A stretch of 64,000 bases of DNA from Patagioenas fasciata (lineage: Eukaryota > Chordata > Aves > Columbiformes > Columbidae): assembly GCF_037038585.1 (NCBI RefSeq), contig NC_092523.1:5957001-6021000 (forward strand), in the 5' to 3' direction. This document shows positions 51,399 through 62,140 of this stretch, piece by piece; positions within the stretch are counted from its first letter, which is position 1; every line of letters begins with the position of its first letter. The position numbers and the translations under genes were made by a program. The notes beneath the pieces were generated by a model. That model was not told the origin of the DNA, ran no database searches, and worked only from the letters and a program-made list of their open reading frames with translations.

Positions 51399-53235
51399 TT
51401 CAAAGAACTCCCTGAAGACTGACACAACCACATAAGAGAGAACGCCCATGCTCATAAAGCAAATCCTTGGCTACATACCCACAATGCAGCTCATTTTCAT
51501 TTAAATTTATAAGAGAAGACACACTGACAGGTCATCTACTTCATCTTCACTGCAGCAGAATCACCTTTCTCCTTTTTTTTTCAGATGTTTACAGATGTTC
51601 TGTTTGTCACAGGCCAACCAGCAACTTCCTGGCAGATCCCATAGCCTGGGAGCTTCTGTCAGACCCATTTTTTCTCATATCATGGACATGTAGAAAAGCC
51701 TCTGGGCAATTTTGCTGTCCCAGGAGCTGAATGCTGACGCAACACAGAAGTGAAACATCTGCTCATGGCTGGATCCACAGGATAGGCTGGAAGCACTTTC
51801 CTTTGTTTGGATGTGTATTTTGTCTCATGTCAGAAGTTGTTCCATGGTAGGCTGTGAAACCAGGAGTTTGGATTCCATATCTGCCAAGACTGAGTAGTTA
51901 ATCTTCTTCTGATGGATAAATAAGAGCAGCCTTCATTCTGTCTCACTTGTGACACATTTAACAGAAGTGAAGCCCATTACTTGTTCTCTTGGATTGTGGT
52001 GACTAGTGCAACAACATATTCTCCTCCTCCTCCACTTCTCTTTATCAATATTTATTCTAACATTTCTGTGAATGATGTTCTGGAACATTCATAGAAAGAT
52101 GCTGATACAGATCTCTAATGAAGAAAGCATGCCAGTTTGTCTGGAAGTAGAATCATGTGCCTGAATTATCTAAAATCAAGGGTGTGTTTATACCAACTGG
52201 AGAAAAATATGTATTTGAAAAGGAGGTTCAGCAAGCAGTATGATAGAAATTAATTGATTATGCTTTTCTGTTCAGCAGTTCCTAGTAGTTCAGTAGGTGT
52301 GTGACTCTCAGCTTACAATTATTTTGCTAAAATGAAGACAGAGTCTCACTTCAGTTGCTCTTTGAAAGGTAGCTGGAGAATTTTTGTTGGATAGTGCTCT
52401 ACCACAAGCAGTTCCCCCACATAGTATTTTCTGTTCTGCACCAAACTTCTAGCTCACACTGGCACTAGTGATTTTGTAATCTGAACTGCGTCGCACCAGC
52501 CACTGTGGAAATACCGTGTTTGACGAATGATGGACTTGGACTTCACAATGATGCTATTTTGGGCCTGACCAGAGCAATGGGTATCGGAAATCTGTCAGCT
52601 GTGATTTGTTTCAGGAGATTTCCTGCCCAGTATTCCAAAACCTACATTGTGAGTTTTTATTGCAGAATTTCTCCAGACATTTATATCTCCCAGACAGGCA
52701 GGTAAGGATATTATTTGAGTGTTCCAGACGGCAGTCCCAATGGGTATGTAGATGTGCTGGTGCTACCAACAAACATAAACCCCTAATGCACCCTGGGAGG
52801 TCTGAGTCCTAGTTCTTTAGAATATGTGAAATCACACTCTCTAATTCACTCAGTCTCAGAAATAAGCAATAGATGGCCCATGAACAAGACTTAAATTGGG
52901 GCACAAGAGCTACAATTGTATTCTTGATGACTATAGCAAAAAGCCTTTTGCCCATTAGCACAGGGGAAGAATTGCAATGATAGCTCTGATGACATTCCTT
53001 TATGCACAGATAGAGATTCTGCTCTCTGTTCACCATTAGACTAAAGTAAGAAGCAAATATTCACAGATGATTCTTCTGTAAATGTGGTATCCCCTCTGTA
53101 TTGGTAAGATCACCTGCAAGTTCCCCTACAGCTAGATGCCAGTAAGACAGAAACTGTCAATCAGCATGTCATTACAATATGAGGCAGAATTCAGTTTTCA
53201 TGCTGAGCTGAAGGAAAATCCCACCTAGAACTTCA
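51399..53235. other. non-coding sequence
   Basis: Two splice-like contexts occur (a strong C/T tract ending in CAG before 51584, and a 36-base interval 52666-52701 between CAG and GTAAGG). Neither has a coding frame or partner exon that I can support. No transposon recognised. Confidence 0.45.
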
Positions 53236-53356
53236 TGGAACCATAGAATCATAGAAGCATTTTGGTTGGAAAAGACCTTTAAGATCATTGAGTCCAAGCA
53301 TTAACCCAACACTGTCAAGTCCACCTCTAAACCATGTACCTAAGAACCTCATCATG
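53236..53356 (-). mobile_element. CR1 LINE 3' end, antisense
   Basis: On the plus strand this reads as the reverse complement of a CR1 3' end: 'atagaatcatagaa' octamer-type units, then 'ttggttggaaaagacctttaagatcat' and 'gagtccaagcattaaccc'. The following 'acactgtcaagtccacctctaaaccatgtacctaag' stretch is typical of the adjoining CR1 3' UTR. It is 5'-truncated near 53356, where another CR1 piece begins. Confidence 0.9.
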
Positions 53357-53359
53357 CAA

Positions 53360-53405
53360 TATCAGGTTGGAAGGGACCACAAGGATCATCTACTGGTGTA
53401 TCTAG
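53360..53405 (-). mobile_element. second antisense CR1 3'-end fragment
   Basis: A second copy of the 'aggttggaagggacc...aggatcatctac' CR1 3' segment follows the first directly in the same orientation. It is short and lacks its own octamer tail. It may be the older element into whose 3' end the upstream copy inserted. Confidence 0.7.
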
Positions 53406-55518
53406 TAACAACATTAATGCAGATATCAACCTTATATTTTTGTGCAGCACCTAGCACAAAGATCTCTCTTGGCCTATAGAATTCCTGCATTTCAAATGTT
53501 TCATAAAAATGCTAAAATTTTTGCCTTTGCCAGAAGGAAAAGAATGACTTAAATAAATTTTGTCCATTTAATTTTGTTTACTTTTCTTTTTGGAAAGACC
53601 AGCTAGCAAATTGCATAGAAGAAACACCTGTTTATGTACTTTTTTTTTTTTTTTGTGAGGAACATTACTTTGAAACTCACATAACAATGTATGTCAAAAT
53701 GCTAGTAAAATCTCAGTGAATAAACTTGGAAGAGAGGCACAAGGTAAATTAAGATTTTTAAGCTTTTCCAATATAATTATGTTCTAAATGGATTCTTCTC
53801 TATTATGACCAATAAAAACCTAGCCAAAAGAAAATGATGTAGCAGAATCTATGGGGGAGATGTAGACAGGAGGATGAGGGCAATCTAAAATGAACAGTAA
53901 ACACCACACCTAGAAAAGACCATAATTACCTCAGTTCACTGCCTTTTCTTACATTGTTTCTTTTCAAACTCGATAAAAACAATCTCCCATCCCCCCTGAG
54001 AAGGCAGAAGCACTTTATCTGTGATTTTTCTTTTTTTAGCAAATTTTATTTTGTTACATCAAAACTGTAAAAGAAGATGCAAGTATTTTGTAATGCTGCT
54101 GCTCAGGAATTTCATTGGGTTGTTAACTATACCAGTCAAAGAAGAGATACTTTGTGACATTTCTCATCGTTTTGTAACTGAATAAAAAAATCTGTCCAAA
54201 TAAAGATATTCCTTCTTTTTTTTTTTTTTCGGTTGATTATGTCTATGCTAATAAACAAAATGGGAGCAGGGAACAGCTTCAAGGCAATGTAGTATTGACT
54301 GGCTTATATTTGTATTCCTCTGTAAGATCTAAAGTGGTTTGTTTGGGAGATAGCTAATTAGAGAGGTGTAAAACAAAAACAGAGAATGAGTTAATGGCTA
54401 AACAGTTAAAAAAAATCAGAGATCCCGTTATGAGTTCACTTCTAGGCTCTCTGTTATTTGCTGTTGTATTTATTACAACTAGGCAAACATTCAACTGTTT
54501 GAAGAATATTAACTTATTTCTCCCCTTACATTCATTTGCTTGGATGCATACATGTAGTCACGTGCATAAATTTGTTTGGTTTTACAATTGCAATATTTTC
54601 TGGATCAGATCTTATAGATCTTTTTCATCTCTTACAGCTACAAAGACTGAAAAAGCAACATTGTAGATGTGTTCTACATGTGTTCTGCTTCTATGTAGAA
54701 TCAAACAGTTCACATAAGCACCTAATGTAAACTACATCAATCTAACCAAAACCTCTATGTAATCATATTGTCTCTGGCTGTGTCTGAAATACAGATCAGG
54801 GATCTTAAATGGATGTATTACACTGATTATGATGGTAATTACCGCTATAGCAAGAGATAATTTTATTACTTATGTATGAGAAAGGAGCCATTGGTTTATT
54901 CTCATCTACCATTCATCTACATTACCCAAGTCAGAATAGCTGAGGCCAAAATGCTCAGAGAGGTATCAAACACAGCATTTTTCTCCTTGTTTTGACCTAA
55001 CCTTCCTTCATGATTCATCTATTCTGTCCAGTCTGTTCAAGTTTACTGTAATGAGGGCACTCTGAATCACAGTTTTATTCCATTTAGATTTTGTGATTGT
55101 AAATACCGGTTGGATTAGTCCTTTAGGTACAAAAGCCCTACAGTAATTATGTTTTCAGCAGGTGGTGGTGTGTGACCTGTCGCTCACACAGACACAGCAA
55201 CATTAAAATCTTTAAAATTCCCCCCTTTTTTATTTTTGATGGTTAATGCAGTTGAGATTTTTCTCCAATAGTCTCAACAAAATGCAACTCATTCAATTTT
55301 CTATTTATGTTTGGTATATATATGTATATGCCAATATATGTATGTATTTGTGAAATTGAATTTTGTTTATCTGTTCTCCCTCCACCCTCCATGTCTCTCT
55401 TCTTCCCTTCCCACATCCATATTTATTGCATTAACTTTATCAGTCAGCCTTGAATTTTAGTGTGTTACTAAAGGAAGAATCTATTTCATTAGCATAGGTA
55501 TGCAGTAATGCTTCAGAA
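53406..55518. other. non-coding sequence
   Basis: No gene or transposon recognised. T runs lie at about 53639-53655 and 54216-54229. A TA/TATG-rich stretch lies at 55314-55350. Confidence 0.5.
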
Positions 55519-55578
55519 GTTGGTTTTTGTGGGGTTTTTTTGTTGTTGTTGTTGGTGGTGGTGGTGCTTTTGTTTTTC
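55519..55578. repeat. G/T-rich tract with TTG and TGG units
   Basis: GTTTTT, GTT and GGT units in succession on the plus strand. The minus-strand Asn/Thr/Lys run in the frame 55440-55682 comes from it. Confidence 0.85.
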
Positions 55579-57346
55579 CTATTAAGAGAAGGCATTTCCC
55601 TGATAAATGCTTCATTTGGGAGTGTTTCCCATAAAGGTGTTTCCAGAGGCCTGATTTTCAGCTGCTGAGTACACCTGGCCAATACTGGTATTGATGTTTA
55701 CTGGGACGTTTTATAGCTTCAGCAGGAAGAGATTTGTGGGAGTCTATTTAAAAAGAAATTATTTAAGCTATTTATTTTTCTGAAATGTCTCAATAGAAAT
55801 GTATTCATCCTTTTAGATTTTATATTAAGGTAATTGGTCAGTGGATCAAGAATCACTAGATAAATTTATAAAAGATATAAACATGAAGAAGCTATTTGTC
55901 TGACAGAAAGTGTGTGTAAGCGGGTATAAGGGTGGGCAAGAGGAATCCCCTTCTAGTCTCTTTTAAACCCTCACTGATCTCCTTGCCAGGCTCCTTCTTT
56001 TCATTTTGAAGCAATATAAATTAGAATTAAGACTGAAGTAACATCTGATTTGCCAGTATGAAAATCAGCATTGACCTATCCTTTGAACCTCACCTATAGA
56101 ATATGGGAGATGTGTCTGAATAAGATATCCCAGTGCCTCAATGGATATAAATGAAGCTGTCTTATTGTTATAAACTCGGGACTTAGACCTAAAGGTGTGA
56201 TTTTTCCAAGTTGCTTTGCCTTTAGTCTTAATCCACTCACGCTTTATAATTTTAAGACTGTTCTGGCTATTATGGATTGGAAATACATTTTCTCGAATAC
56301 ACAAAAATTCTTGCTGGAAAATAAAATGTTGACTAACACTCACTTAATTCATAAAGAAGAATCAGAAAACATAAAGATACATTACAAAACCGGTGGAGAG
56401 TATTGTCTAAGAAAAAAAGAAAGAACCTTAAAGGGTAAAAAAAATCGAATAAAATCAAAATGTTTCTGATGCTGCCACAACACAATATGAAATCCAAGTT
56501 CTTCAGGATTTCCCTTCTATCGTCTTCAGAATAGGATATCTTGTTTGCTTGCTAAATTTCAGTCCTTTTGGGATAACTGCCGTTGCTGTTCTCATGGGGT
56601 TTGCTTTGTACCAGGTTTTACATTGCCCCTGTCGAGACTTCCCTCTTTCTCAGTTTCATTATAGGGTTCATTCTATATGATTTCTCTATAAAGTTTTTAT
56701 TTAAGAGGAAAGCTCCTACCGCATAGTATTTTTTCAAACACTGGACATGGAAGTCTGGTGTCCTAACTTTATTCAGCTATCTTTATCTTAATGCAAAGCA
56801 TTAACTCTTCAATAATTCTGATTTGGATTTTGTGTGCCTCCCTAGGTGAATACATGCAAATTAATCCTTACATCTAACACTACATCCATTTCATCTCCTT
56901 TCTTGGATTCTAAAACCAGACTTTTCACTTTTAATCTGTCTCAGGATATTTTATTATCATATTTGCTTGTGCCTAGGCCAGAATTTTTTCTAAAGTATTT
57001 CACCACATTCTTTTATGTGCCAATGAAATGTGCCAACACATAGTACTGGAAAATTTGGGCTATCTATCTCAATGTTTGATGAAAGAGGTTATATTGGCAC
57101 TGTCACTTTAGCTCAGCTTGAGCTCATGTCCATGCCCATGCCCAAGCTCCCTGGTCATCTGTACCATCCACCCGTTGACTCAGTCTTCAGCTCTTACTGG
57201 GAACAAGCCAAGTAACCCTGCAGGTAGAGAGACTCAGGCACTCAGGGTAATTCAAACCGTGGCCCTGGGTTTCATACAGGTCTTGTATAAAACTCCCAAG
57301 TTTAAGAAATGACAGCAGCTAATTAAAAGTTAGGTAAAAAAGTGAT
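55579..57346. other. non-coding sequence
   Basis: No gene or transposon recognised. A short CCATG-type tandem motif lies at about 57123-57145. Confidence 0.5.
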
Positions 57347-57410
57347 TAAAAAAAACAAAAAACAAAAAAAAAAAAAAAACAAACAGCAACCAAATAAAAA
57401 ACCCCAAAAA
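57347..57410. repeat. A-rich / A-C tract
   Basis: Poly-A broken by single Cs, then CAAA and CCAAA units. No retrocopy was recognised beside it. Confidence 0.85.
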
Positions 57411-59509
57411 TCTTTTCAAAGCTTCAACATACTTGGTTTTGATATGTTTGTATATTTTTCCCACTTAGCCTGATGTCAGTTTGTTTGTTTGCTCCTGCAT
57501 CTTCATTTCCCCAATTTTTCTTTCTCATTTACAAATAAGAGTTAATAAAGTTTTAAAAATCTTTTTGATTCAGAAGAAAAGAAAAATGTCAAAAATGAAT
57601 TTTACTTTGAAACATTGATTTTTAATAAATATTTTCATTCACTTTATACAAGAACGTATTGACAGCGGATTCAATGCATCTTACATCATGAATATGTGAA
57701 AAGTACTTACATGAAACCATGATTTCTGGGCACACAAAAATTTGCTCCTTAATGTTAGGTGGTTAGTTTGTAAAGATCTCTTACTGTTAAAGATGTTCCC
57801 ATTTCTTTGAATGACTATTTTTTCTGACAACAGGGGTTTGTATGAAATTTCTGACCAACCTTTAACTTCATGGTCTGTCAAATCACAGAGACCATCTGCA
57901 CTGAACTGATTCTGTTTCAAAAGTCACACCATAGACTGGTTGCCCGCAAAAGCCTTGAGCCAAGCAAAGTATTTCTTGCAGCCCATGGAAAACGAGATGC
58001 TCATAATTAGGCTGAGCTTCTGTTTGTGGTACATGCCTAGATATTTAGGACAGGTGAATCAAAGCTTCCAGATGGAAACTACCATAATGGAATTAGAACA
58101 TCCAAATCCCAGCAGTTATTTTAAGGCATTTTTAGGTTTATATATATGTATATATATATATATATGTGCCTGTATTTATTTCTGCGATGACTTTTCATTC
58201 AGATATCTCCTTTCTGATGGAAAACCAAAATTATTACTTTGCTTCTGGTGCCAGTACTTGAGAAGTTCTCCATTTCTATGTGTGACAGAAGTGGATTCAG
58301 TTTTAAACCTCATCCTATATTCATGGCTGCAGTTTAGCATCACTTTAAAGATCATCTGAGAAATCTGTGTCCAAACCAACAAAAGCAGTTCTAGGTAATT
58401 CTTGACCACATATTCTCACATAGCAGTAAAAGGAAGGATTCACAAGTAACTAACATTTCTGCTCAATCCTTAAAAGTTGTGAATAGGAACTTCCACAACA
58501 TTGATCAGTAGACTTTGAATGAATTGCCTTTTAGAGAAAAAGTTGTGCTGTCCATGGCCCTGAAGGAATGGAAATGAACAGACATATGGATGCAAGGATA
58601 AGGGGGACCCTCTGTGTCCCCTATGAACAACACAGAAGTTATTTGGGAAAACATTACATCTGAAGTTTGGAGGAAATTATGTTCCTATCAGCTATTGATC
58701 CTTACATTTCTTCTTCCATTCTTTCCTGTTTTCTATTCATCGTTTATAGAGAACCATTACTCTTCTGTTTTTCTCTGTTGAAGTGTGCCTCTTGTATATG
58801 TGTCTTTCAACTTTCAGTTTTCCACAGGTATTAAATTACATCTGTAAACTTTTTGCATTTGTGTAGTTTGGCTTCCCCAACTCTCTGCAGACTCTGGTTT
58901 CCCCACCACTGACACACAGTAATTGCATAATATTGATGTTATTCCCTTCTTTTTCAATTCTAATTCTCTGCTGCCATACTTCAAAATACCAATTCATTTC
59001 TTAACATTTACAGTGTATATAGAACAAGACTGTACTGTTAGCCGAGACGTCCAAAGTGATTTGTTCCTTTTCAGGTATGTTTGCTGCTTTAATTAGTTTA
59101 CTTCCTTACAGTGAATATAAAGTCTAGAGACTCCCTATTTGCCACATTCCTTCTGCCCGTTAAATTCTTTCTGTTTTTTAAAATTGGATCATTGATGGTG
59201 TCTCTGCTGGATCATGACAGCTTTGCTTGTTGTAGTTGTCATTTTCAGTGTATTAGAGCTGACCAGAGTATGACTGACAGTGACATCGCTCTGAAATGAA
59301 AATTAAATGGGGATGACAACTCCATCTGGATAGATAGTTTGTTTGAGAATATATATTTAAAATAACTAGTGCTAAATCATGATGAATGAGAAGAGAGAAT
59401 AGAAAATCTTAAACGAGGAGATGGGCTGTTGTAACAGTGAATAAAGGAAAAAGCAATGTGGTGATATAGAAATAGAGCAAAATGAGAGATAATAGCATTG
59501 CTGTTACTA
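57411..59509. other. non-coding sequence with a TA microsatellite
   Basis: A (TA)n array with TG interruptions lies at about 58137-58166, inside the 139-codon plus-strand frame 57940-58359. Its Tyr/Ile run there is simply the repeat translated. No other gene or transposon recognised. Confidence 0.5.
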
Positions 59510-60229
59510 TTAGGTTGGTGCAAAAGGAATTACAGTTTTTGCATTGTTGAAATTTGCCCTTTGACATTGGAATGCATTCTTGAATATCTGTGGTTATGAT
59601 ATATATAATTCTAATGCACTTTTCTCACTTTATACTTTTTTGCTACTGACTTATTACTTGCTGTTTATTTTACATTTATTTTTATGCTATGGAAATGATG
59701 TTAGACAAAAAGCAAATTTGAGTCATTTTCTTATTTAAGTTAAAAATCGGTCGTAATGCAGTGGAGACAGCCTTCAACATCAACAACGTGTGTGGCCCAA
59801 AAACAGTGCAGTGGTCATTCAAGAAGTTTCACAAAGGAGACGAGAGCCTTGAAGATGAGGAGAGTAGTGGTCAGCCATGAGAAGTTGACAATGACCAATT
59901 GAGAGCAATCAGTTAAGCTGATCCTCTTACAACTACACAAAAGTTGCCAAAGAAGCAAATGTCAACCATTCTATGGTTGTTCTGCATTTGAAGCAAATTG
60001 GAAAGGTGAAAAAGCTCCTTAAGTGGGTGCCTCATGAGCTGACCAAAAATTTAAAAAAATCTTCATTTTGAAGATTCATCTTCTCTTATTTGATGCATCA
60101 ACAACGAACCATTTCTCAATTGGATTGTGACCTGTGATGAAAAGTGGATTTTATACAACAACTGTTGACGACCAGTGCAGTGGTTGGACCAAAGGACCTC
60201 CCGAGCATTTCTCAAAGCCAAACTTGCAA
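59510..60229 (+). mobile_element. mariner DNA transposon (Hsmar1/Galluhop-like), 3'-truncated
   Basis: The left end TTAGGTTGGTGCAAAAG (59510) follows a TA (59508-59509), the obligatory mariner target. About 185 bases of 5' UTR precede the transposase start at 59695/59698. Sequence similarity continues to about 60229, where it runs into an A/C simple repeat. The right half, including the right inverted repeat and second TA, is missing; I found no right end downstream to 64000. The ITR and the transposase match the Hsmar1 group ('cecropia' mariners), known in birds as Galluhop. The element cannot move by itself. Confidence 0.93.
59695..60229 (+). pseudogene. mariner transposase pseudogene, N-terminal half
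   Basis: Intact mariner transposase (about 343 residues) cuts and pastes the element using a DD34D catalytic triad. Here the paired Met codons at 59695/59698 are followed by a TGA at 59719 where the family has Arg, as expected from CpG decay. An in-frame deletion of about five codons lies near 59795, within the helix-turn-helix region, and a second TGA lies at 59878. A further stop follows near 59913, and a one-base loss near 59940 shifts the frame. The first catalytic Asp survives in a Cys-Asp-Glu-Lys-Trp motif (60133-60147). The segments with the second and third Asp are gone with the truncation. Clearly dead. Confidence 0.9.
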
Positions 60230-60322
60230 CAAAACCAAACTAAACCAAACCAAACCAAACCAAATCAAACCAAAACAAAATAAAACAAAACCAAAACAAA
60301 ACAAAACAAAAAACAAAACAAA
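60230..60322. repeat. (AAACC)n / (AAAAC)n repeat at the broken end of the mariner
   Basis: AAACC units (60230-60268) grade into AAAAC units to about 60322. The array starts exactly where mariner similarity stops, at a point where the family sequence itself is A/C-rich (Asn-Leu-His-Gln-Lys codons). Expansion from that native seed is plausible. Confidence 0.93.
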
Positions 60323-61316
60323 CTTCCTTCCTAAAGTCATTTCCCAGTAGTTATTTTCTACCTTTCATCCATCAGAGAGCATTACTTCCCTTAACAGTAA
60401 AATTTAAAAATATGATTTTCCATTTATTTGTTTAATTTCTTTTTTAAGAATTTTCTTATTTCTTCCCACTTTTTTTTTTTTTTTTTAATCAGAATCTGGA
60501 GTTTGAGTTTCATTCCAGAACAAAACCAAAGTCCTTGATCCTTTAGAGAAGTCAATGTTATGTGTCATTTAACAGTATCTGCGTCCTGCTCAACCACTGT
60601 GTGTGATTCAGCTGCATCCACATCACCAGAAGTCAGTGGAGCCAGGTAGATTTATCTCAGCTAAGCTTTCCTCTGACTAAAAATCTTATAACCTGAATAC
60701 CTTTCAGGCTGGAGTACACACGGTAAACAAGCTGAACAGTTCCATTACAGCTTAGTGTTGCCAACAGTAGTTCTACTTGTTCTCAGAGAAATAAATAAAA
60801 GGAGAGGTATTTTTGTAACAATTTGGGAAGTGACTTTTCCTTTTACAAAGGAATGAGCTAACAGTCTGTAAAGTAGTTACTGCTTAAAATGTCTTTGGAT
60901 TTTATACTCCCTAAACTAGATTCTTGTTGTTCTTATTGTCTAATCTAATTCAGAATGCTGATTACTGAACGGTAATTTGTACATCCTTGAGTTTCTGAGA
61001 TTAAGAACATAAAGTTTGTTTAAAAGAAGACAAGGTAAAACAAGAATTATAATAGCTCAAAGGGAATAAATCGCCTTACTGAAGTGTACTTATGCATGTT
61101 GAATTGCACCTGGGCTTTAAACCAGCCCTGTGCTCCTGCTGCTGAACCGTGCAGCACCACTCTACTGACAGCTGAGCCGGCAGCTGGGAAGCTAAAAGGA
61201 AGATTGTGGGCTCATGGTTGTGTTATTTGGGATTGTGTTCATCTGTGAAGTGTCATCTGCAATTTTTCTGCATACCAGATTCACATCAGTGGGGATGTCA
61301 TGGCAACACTGGACAC
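60323..61316. other. non-coding sequence
   Basis: A T run lies at about 60471-60487. No gene or transposon recognised. Confidence 0.5.
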
Positions 61317-61346
61317 GGTTTTGGTTTGGTTCAATTTGGTTTGGTT
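61317..61346. repeat. short (GGTTT)n tract
   Basis: Five or six GGTTT-like units with one interruption (TTCAA). It is the reverse-complement sense of the AAACC array 1 kb upstream. Confidence 0.8.
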
Positions 61347-61764
61347 GCTTCCATGACACTTTGTGAGACTGTTGGGGTACAATCTATCTGGATGGGCCTC
61401 TAGTGCAACGTTTGAAAATATTTCACCTCAGAGGAAGACTGATACTTCTGACATCAAGGAGTCAAAGGCACATGAGCATATCTGGAAAATGGTGCAGAGG
61501 GGTAAATGTCATGATAGACAGATTTGGGATTGAGGGATGAAATCCATAACAGCCAGGAGCAGAACTAGCACCTATATTAATTGATACACATACTGATTAA
61601 GCGAGCATTTATCATTGCTTTAAGTTAACATCCATGTGGCAGTGACGTGAGCATTTCCAATCTGAGTCCTTTTCCTAATCTCAGGGAACTAAACCCGCTT
61701 TTGGAAGAGGAGTGATACTATCCCTTTGTCACAGGCATGACTTGCTCCCTCTTCTCTCTCACAG

Positions 61765-62140
61765 CCCAGCAGGGACAGTGCTGACACCTCTCCCTGCCAG
61801 CACAGTGCTCAGAAATCCCAGGAGAGAGTTGAGGATTTCCCTGAGGCTGAAAATAATTGAATGCACATCATCTCCCAGCAAGGAGGATGCCTCAGTTGCT
61901 TGCACAGGCATCAGGCTGGACCAAAGACGCATTTCATCCCTCCTGTACCACAGCATTACTGAAAATGCAAAATTAAAGAAGAGTGAAGATTTCCAAACAA
62001 TACACAGCGTAACTCTGGAACCTTGTGGTTAGTGCTCCCTTTCTGAAGACAGCAATGTCAAACTCTGTTACCAGGACTGAATTAAACAGTCTTTGAATAA
62101 AACATGTGAACAACGTCAGGAACAGAGACTAAACCCTCAG
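61765..62140 (+). other. possible untranslated or lncRNA exon
   Basis: The interval is bounded by a strong acceptor (C/T tract with TCTCTCACAG ending at 61764) and a full-consensus donor (CAG then GTGAGT, exon end at 62140). It has more G and C than its flanks. A reading frame open from 61712 stops at 62032, so the interval cannot be an internal coding exon in that frame. AATAAA at 62097-62102 would allow a terminal-exon reading instead. No protein family is recognisable. Splice-like pairs also occur by chance. Confidence 0.2.

Noticed and set aside
51570-51730. Strong C/T tract and CAG acceptor followed by an open frame
   Set aside because: No donor, no homology and no consistent polyadenylation site; too weak to list as an exon.
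52666-52701. 36-base micro-exon between TTGCAG and GTAAGG
   Set aside because: No neighbouring exon, coding frame or protein family; short splice-site pairs are common by chance.
60144-60350. 68-codon plus-strand frame rich in Lys, Gln, Asn and Thr
   Set aside because: It is the end of the mariner pseudogene read in another frame plus the A/C repeat.
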